Assembly: GCF_024139115.2 (NCBI RefSeq)
Contig: NC_085140.1
Location: forward strand, 436,379,260 to 436,443,259
Source: Armigeres subalbatus
Taxonomy: Eukaryota; Arthropoda; Insecta; Diptera; Culicidae
Direction: 5' to 3'
DNA length: 64,000 nt
This document shows, piece after piece, positions 58,881-64,000 of the stretch. Below the pieces are notes generated by a model. The model was not told where the DNA came from and did not search any database. It was given only the letters and a program-made list of their open reading frames with translations. Within the stretch, counting starts at the first letter, position 1; the number at the start of each line of letters is the position of its first letter. Position numbers and translations under genes: made by a program.

Positions 58881-59268
58881 AAAAAGGCTTTTAAGCTTCA
58901 TGCAACGAAGCTACTGAGCTTTTCGGAAAAAGCCCTTCATGTCTCTTAAATAGAGGCGTTCAAATCTTCAGATTCTAGATTTTTGTTCTGAAAAATATTA
59001 TTCAACATTTTGCCTCAATCTAGTAGATCACATGAATGTGTTCAATCGATCAAAAAATAACAAATTTTCTGTGAAATGTCACATTTTTTAAAAACGTACA
59101 ATCTATATCCACGTATTGCCTCGAAGCTTTAGAAACATTTTTTTTTTGCTTTAGTCAACTCAGTTTTGATCAAAATGTCACTTACAGTCCTCTGCTTCTA
59201 ACCCCTCAATAGTAAAACCATTGACCACCATTACGCATTTTTGTCAGAGGTACCCCTTGGGCCCAGCG
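58881..59268 (-). mobile_element. hAT-like element remnant flanking the array
   Basis: The order CGGAAAAAGGCTTTTAAGC, GAGCTTTTCGGAAAAAGCCC, then inverse TGACAAAAATGCGTAATGGT and GAGGTACCCCTTGGGCCCAG mirrors the left part of the element at 46183-46545. The terminal CAGTGGTTTTCAACC is lost. Confidence 0.65.
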
Positions 59269-59289
59269 AAGGTATTCCCAATCGTATTC

Positions 59290-59940
59290 CGAAGGACAGG
59301 TTTTTTTGCCCGAAAAAGGCAATTTCGACCAGACGGCATTTTCGGTCGAATGGTGTGTTAGTGCAAACGATTTTTCAAGTTACCAGTTGGGCCGTATGTC
59401 GCTTCCAGCCGAAAAACCGTTTCGGCCGAATGTTCAATTCGACCAAACTGAATTCGGCTAGATGACTTTCAGCTTAACGTGTTATTTGGCCGAGTGGAAT
59501 TCGAACAAATGGCTTTCCGTCGAATGAAGCCAAATAAAGGGAGGGGCTGTTTGCCGAAGTTAACAAGGCCAGAAGTTGTTTGGACGAACAAACCATTAGT
59601 TTGAAACTCATCATTTGGCTGAAATGGACAAGTGGCCATTTGGCCGTAATGGTCGTTTGGCAGAAAGAGCCAGATTTAGCTGAAAATGATATTTGGCGAC
59701 ATACGATTGAAAATATCGTTCGGAAGAACTGGTCAAAATGCCCTAACAGGTAATTTTGCCCAGTTGGTCAAATGACATTTGGCAGAAATGGATGTTAGGC
59801 AGAAATGGTCGTTTTACTTTTGACCAAAAGGCCATTTCTGCCAGACGACTATGTCATTTTTGACCATATGAATTATTCGCTCAAATAAAAACTGTTAGGG
59901 TAGACGACTTTCTTGGCCAAATTACCAGTAGAGCCAAATG
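59290..59940. repeat. GGCCGAATG-type degenerate repeat region
   Basis: Repeated variants of TTTGGCCGAA, CATTTGGC, GGCAGAAATGGTCG and similar over about 650 bases. Related to the ends of the repeat at 13347-14030. No coding content. Confidence 0.6.
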
Positions 59941-61281
59941 ATATCTGTGAAATTTCCGCATAATTTCCCGTAGAAATTCCGTAGAGTTTCCTGGGATGTA
60001 ATTTCGTTAAAATTCCCAAGAGTTTTCGAAGAACTTTCCGGAGAAACTCTGAACAATTTTATCGATAAAGTTGAAAGTATTTCTCGTTAAAAAATTAAAA
60101 AAATGTTTTCAAATGTAAATTTTTAGAAAACTTATAATAACTTCCTGGACCGGCATACACCATTATGTTAAAATAATCAAGTATTGAACGATTCGAATGA
60201 ATTCGTAGGTGGTGCAAGCCTAGACTAATTAATAGCATCACTTCCTTCCGTTTCCACTAATCCGAAAAAAAAAGTGCAGGAACCTTTGTAAACCAAATTT
60301 TACCTATTACGGGAGATTAGTGTCCCCAAAACCACATGGTGGTGATGGTTGAGGCCCTAGCTTTTGTTCAACAAATTTAATTGGTCATAGTCACATATCA
60401 TTAAAATCTTACATAAGTTGAGAATTTAATACACATTTGTAAAAAAAGGAGCAATACCAGCACGATTTTTGTCAAATATGATAATATATTTTTCGGATTG
60501 AAATTCGTAATCATATTCAATGTTTTTCTTGTAAGCACTTGAAAAACTGCAAAGTTTATGTATTTGTCATCATTATTTGTTACATGTCATCAAATAACGC
60601 ATCTAGATATAAAAACCAAATCAAACCACAACCTAAAAACTACGATTTCATGGAAACCATACAACCAAATCTACTATCATCAATTAATGGAACAAAAGGG
60701 TTAAAATATGTTTAATATCTTCTAACTCATAACTTAACTTGAGGGTGAATACAAAATATTATTTACATCCACATTCCAGGAGTTTAGCAACAGCGGAAAC
60801 AACTTTTTAAAACTAATAATTCTCAAACAAGTACCTTGCGCGCAATATTTATAAAGCCATCAACCAGCTACTACTACAAGGCGTAAAACAACTGAAGAAG
60901 ATATTGGCTACTATTTTACAGCGTTTCGTCAATATGCAACAGGCGAGCGAATTAGTGACAGCGAATTCGGTCCATTTCCAATCGCGCGACTGGACAATAC
61001 CAATATTCGCGATAAGTTCTAGCATTCCACAAGCCTACGGTGAGACATAATAGGGATTACTGGCTATAACCATAACCGAATTGAATTAACTACAATCGAG
61101 CAATTATGGTGAAACGAAAAAAAAATAGGTGAAGTAGAAGGATTTGCTTTGGCAACCGGAAACGAATTTTGAATGATCTAATAGGATTGTCCAACCGAAA
61201 CAAAAAAAAAGTATAACTAGGGGGAAATATTAACAGTGTAGATAATACAGCTTAGCTACGGAATGGATTTGATTTCGGTAC
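59941..61281. other. Non-coding intron stretch below the second receptor exon
   Basis: No gene or repeat recognised. AT-rich. Confidence 0.4.
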
Positions 61282-61424
61282 CTGGCTTGGGCAGTTGCAA
61301 TAGTTTGTTATGGTTGCAGAAGTCAGTGGCGCAGCACTCGATCGTAAACGAGTTGCGCTTTTCCTTCGAGGTGAGACAACTCAACGGAAGCCGATCGGCC
61401 AGCTCGTACTTTTTCGGCTGGCAG
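61282..61424 (-). CDS. babo: Alternative ectodomain exon of a TGF-beta/activin type I receptor (baboon-like), second variant
   Basis: A 143-base internal exon on the minus strand. It begins C|TGC after the acceptor GCCAG and ends CCA G before the donor GTACCG. The product is CQPKKYELADRLPLSC (C-x14-C), a 13-residue loop, ECCATDFCN, then 10 residues to a split Gly codon. It encodes the C-terminal half of the extracellular three-finger domain that contacts activin-like ligands. CCATDFCN closely resembles the end of known type I receptor ectodomains. Phase, Cys spacing and length match 62102-62247, 0.7 kb upstream, so either exon can replace the other without shifting frame. The acceptor's first upstream AG is 165 bases away, implying a distant branch point, a feature often seen where exons are spliced in a mutually exclusive way. 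Confidence 0.8.
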
Positions 61425-61426
61425 CT

Positions 61427-61591
61427 GGCATTTTTGTTCGGGGCCGAATTGCGCGCGAATTTTTGTGATCGTGTGTGATCGAGCATTGGGTTACGGTTCG
61501 GTTTGATTCGGATTGCGTGAATAGTGGAGGCGTGAGCGTTTGGGAAGAGATAGAAAAAGAGAAAATGGGACAAAATGAGAAGTATTATTCG
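61427..61591 (-). promoter_or_regulatory. AG-exclusion zone upstream of the 61282-61424 exon
   Basis: On the minus strand there is no AG dinucleotide in the 165 bases before the acceptor. The pyrimidine-rich tract (CTTTTTCTATCTCTTCCC) lies about 110-135 bases upstream rather than next to the splice site. This suggests a distant branch point read by scanning to the first AG. Confidence 0.6.
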
Positions 61592-62101
61592 CTCTCGCGA
61601 TTATTGGTTTCTTTCCTGTATGAAAGGATTCAATTTTCGATTATGTATAAAACTGGACCAATTTTCGAAACCAACGACGACGAGGTTCTAATCACAGATG
61701 TACGGTAGCCGCTCGAGGGTTAACTTCCTGGGAGACAAAAGGGTAAACACACAGAATTGAAGTTTTTCTTTGCCGCAACTTACTCGTTACAATGAACTCT
61801 GTCTACAAAGAGGCTGATTTGAGTTAGAACAAAGCTTAAAAATTACAAATTTCATCATTCGGTTAACATGAAAAATAAAACAAAGGGAAACTATTAGTAA
61901 AGCACTTGATTCGGGTGGCAATGGAATCGACAAAAGTGCAAAAACTAAGAAAAAAGTTAATTTAACTAAAAACGAAACTAAATATATTAGCGATGCAATC
62001 GGTTTTTTTTTTCAATTAATTAAAACAATAAAAAATGAAACAAAAATAAATAAAACGAGGAGTCACGGGAACGAAAAAATAAAAATAAATGCAAATCGCA
62101 C
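61592..62101. other. Intron between the first two alternative exons
   Basis: Non-coding, AT-rich sequence with poly-A/T tracts. No feature recognised. Together with the AG-free zone below it, this makes up the 677-base gap between exons 62102-62247 and 61282-61424. Confidence 0.55.
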
Positions 62102-62247
62102 CTTGCTCTAGCGGTAGCTGCGGCTTTAGATAACGGTTACACAGATCAGGACCAAAGCAGCAATAGTGATCATTGTGCAGTTCGGTGCTCTTATTACGGC
62201 ACCAGTTCCAAGTGAACGGACCGAGATAGTCCTTCCGATGGAGACAC
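62102..62247 (-). CDS. babo: Alternative ectodomain exon of a TGF-beta/activin type I receptor (baboon-like), first variant
   Basis: A 146-base minus-strand exon. It begins G|TGT after a polypyrimidine tract and the acceptor ATCAAG. A branch-point-like CTAAC lies about 40 bases upstream. It ends GAG CAA G before the donor GTGCGA. The product is CLHRKDYLGPFTWNWC (C-x14-C), a 12-residue loop with an N-K-S glycosylation site, YCCFGPDLCN, and 11 residues to a split Gly codon. This is the second half of a type I receptor three-finger ligand-binding domain. CC and CN are separated by five residues rather than the usual four. It is the first of three interchangeable exons in transcription order. The shared upstream exon lies outside the window. 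Confidence 0.8.
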
Positions 62248-63029
62248 CTTGATTGGCAAAACGAAGAGGAGAGGAGATAAGTTAGGAGTTTGTGAGTCAT
62301 TCAACAGAAGTCAAGACAATCAGCTGCAAAGTCGACAAAATCCTATACGCCCACCCAGAGTCAATGGGCCAAGCAAAACCAAAACAAAAGTGAAACAAAC
62401 ATACCCGTTAATTAATTTGATGGTCATGCTTTAACAAGGGAGAGACTTCCCGCAGATACAAGCGACGAACTTTTTGAACCACATTGCAGCTTTGGGCGCA
62501 GAAGAGGGGAATCAACCAATTCCGATAAATGGCTAATGACGATGTTCTTGTACGTGAAACGATACACGCGGTGTCACATTTGCAATCTTCCCTTCTTCAC
62601 TTACCCATCACCCACAGTTTTACGACCCACCATCCAGAAAGGAACTCAACCTTATTATGTCTGCGGGTGTTTCGCATTATCGGTAGCAAATTGAACTTCC
62701 CGTACCGCATGTCGGTCGGCGGATTGTACAATCCAAATCAATGCTAACAAGCTATCAGAACGGCGAAATCGATGTTGTGTCGATGGCAAGTCGTTGCCTT
62801 GTGCCATCGTTCAGAGCACGGGGAGATGGGGGCTCAATTTCCGATCTGGTTTACGGACGTATACGTGTAACACAGGAGATGTATTTTTTTTTTCGTTTCA
62901 CACCGGAAAATTACTTCAATAAATAGGCGTTCGATGGGAGATTCAGGGTTTTGTCAGATTGCTTGTAAACTTTTGGAGCAGTTTCTTAACAGAAACAACT
63001 GATTTTCTCCTACTTGTCATAATACGAAT
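62248..63029. other. Intron upstream of the first alternative exon
   Basis: The 74 bases above the exon at 62102-62247 are free of AG on the minus strand. Otherwise no feature recognised. Confidence 0.45.
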
Positions 63030-63105
63030 TAGTACTATCCCATTTAATTCCATAATGGTGAAATAAAGTGGGATTGTATGAACTCGTCTTATGACAAATA
63101 AAGGT
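63030..63105 (+). repeat. Penelope-like 3' end remnant
   Basis: GTGGGATTGTATGAACTCGT followed by CTTATGACA matches the 3' end of the Penelope copy at 33230-33265. The rest of the element is absent. Confidence 0.5.
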
Positions 63106-64000
63106 ATTCCACTAAAAGCTTAAAAGTTTATTATTAAATGAGTTTCTGTAAAATCTTTTAAGAAAATCTGGAAAAGTTGCCATATTGCTATTAGTTCCAC
63201 GCCAAAAAAACACCTAATATGTATACAACTCTGCAAGCTTTTAATACAATGTTGAATTTTTATACAGATACTGTATAAAAATATGACAAAATTGTTAAAC
63301 TTCAATACAACGATTGTTTTAAAATCTTCCGAAATTGTGTATGCAAAATTATGATACAGTTTTTGTGAAGTTCTTATACAGAACTGTATTAAAATCTGCC
63401 ATCCGCTTGTTGAATGCAGTGGTTCCGCGGATCCTGAAGTATTTTCCGAGCAGCATTGTAATCCAATTCGCGCGACACAGGACAGAATTTTCTGATCAAA
63501 TACATTATCACTTTTTCAGAATGTTTTCACTTTGTGTGCGTTTAAACAAATATTACTTAAACACCACAAAATAACTGCAGAACGGAATTCCCCATCGATT
63601 GTAACATATTATTAGTAACACAACCGACAACAGTTAATGTGCATTTACTATGATTTCAATGCTTTTGGACTCAAATGAATTATTTCAAAATATGGTTCCA
63701 TTACACTTACAACAAAATTTCATTTATTCAACCTCTCTTTGAAGTCCAAATCAAAATTAATTCAAATTATAAATTCGAATTACCATTTTGCGCATCCCGT
63801 CCAGTCAATTTCTAGGATAATTTTACTGCATGATTACATCGTTTTGCAATCCAGTAAGCAAACCTGATTCGCCCTTTGTCGACGCCGATATTCAATTTGC
63901 AAATCTAAATTAGCTCGAATACTTGCCCCCCAATCTAAAGGGGTAAAATACTCGGACAATGGAATCGGAATTTACACACTACCAAGTGCTTGAAGGGCGG
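63106..64000. other. Non-coding stretch to the window end
   Basis: AT-rich, with several variants of ATACAGNNNTGTATNAAAAT between 63220 and 63400 that suggest a decayed short repeat. No gene recognised. Confidence 0.4.

Noticed and set aside
57609..58901. 430-codon open frame on the minus strand with a 23-residue repeat
   Set aside because: The repeat is a 23-bp DNA minisatellite read in all three frames in turn, which gives a 23-residue period automatically. There is no start context, domain or splice signal.

Overview
The window reads as euchromatic DNA of a culicine mosquito, most likely Aedes. It is AT-rich and intron-like. It holds tRNA-derived SINEs of the Feilai type with (GAA)n tails, a Juan-like jockey retrotransposon, I-, R1- and Penelope-type retroelements, and many TA-flanked MITEs. 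I see no bacterial gene organisation and no CRISPR array.

The only host coding sequence I can defend is three short exons on the minus strand: 62102-62247, 61282-61424 and 7305-7543. Each starts with one base of a split codon followed by a Cys codon. Each encodes C-x14-C, then a CCxxx(x)CN motif, then 10-11 residues, and ends on the first base of a split Gly codon before a GT donor. This is the second half of the three-finger ectodomain of a TGF-beta/activin type I receptor. Having three phase-compatible variants of one domain matches the mutually exclusive ligand-binding exons of baboon. The window is therefore probably the interior of a very large babo gene transcribed right to left. The shared upstream exons would lie beyond 64000 and the transmembrane/kinase exons before position 1.

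The roughly 54 kb between the second and third variants is mostly mobile DNA. From left to right: a tRNA-like repeat (1-690); a foldback element with a Feilai SINE in one arm (2156-3132); two MITEs (4152-5496); the third receptor exon; satellite-like arrays in opposite orientations, interrupted by MITEs (8598-11780); a decayed Penelope element hit by a SINE and by a polypyrimidine-cored repeat (12230-14420); a LINE fragment with a 91-bp mini-SINE (14440-15565); a 913-bp inverted-repeat element with a 59-codon open tail (18191-19103); and a nested complex at 19214-28689.

In the nested complex a palindromic MITE was hit by a Juan-like jockey element. That element was in turn hit by a complete-length I-clade element (19832-25261) and by a small TA-flanked MITE (27882-28122). 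A second copy of the small MITE (29205-30764) carries a 1306-bp ORF1-only LINE with a perfect 12-bp target duplication. Next come a LINE fragment, a Penelope 3' end with a snap-back palindrome (32517-33265), a decayed R1-type element (33300-36430) and a long stretch without recognisable genes. Further right are hAT-like elements whose cores are 23/24-bp minisatellites (43632-44160, 46183-47620, 57689-59268). The first two receptor exons lie near the right end.

All autonomous transposon reading frames seen here are broken by frameshifts, stops, deletions or insertions. Family assignments rest on motif recognition by eye, and no database was searched.
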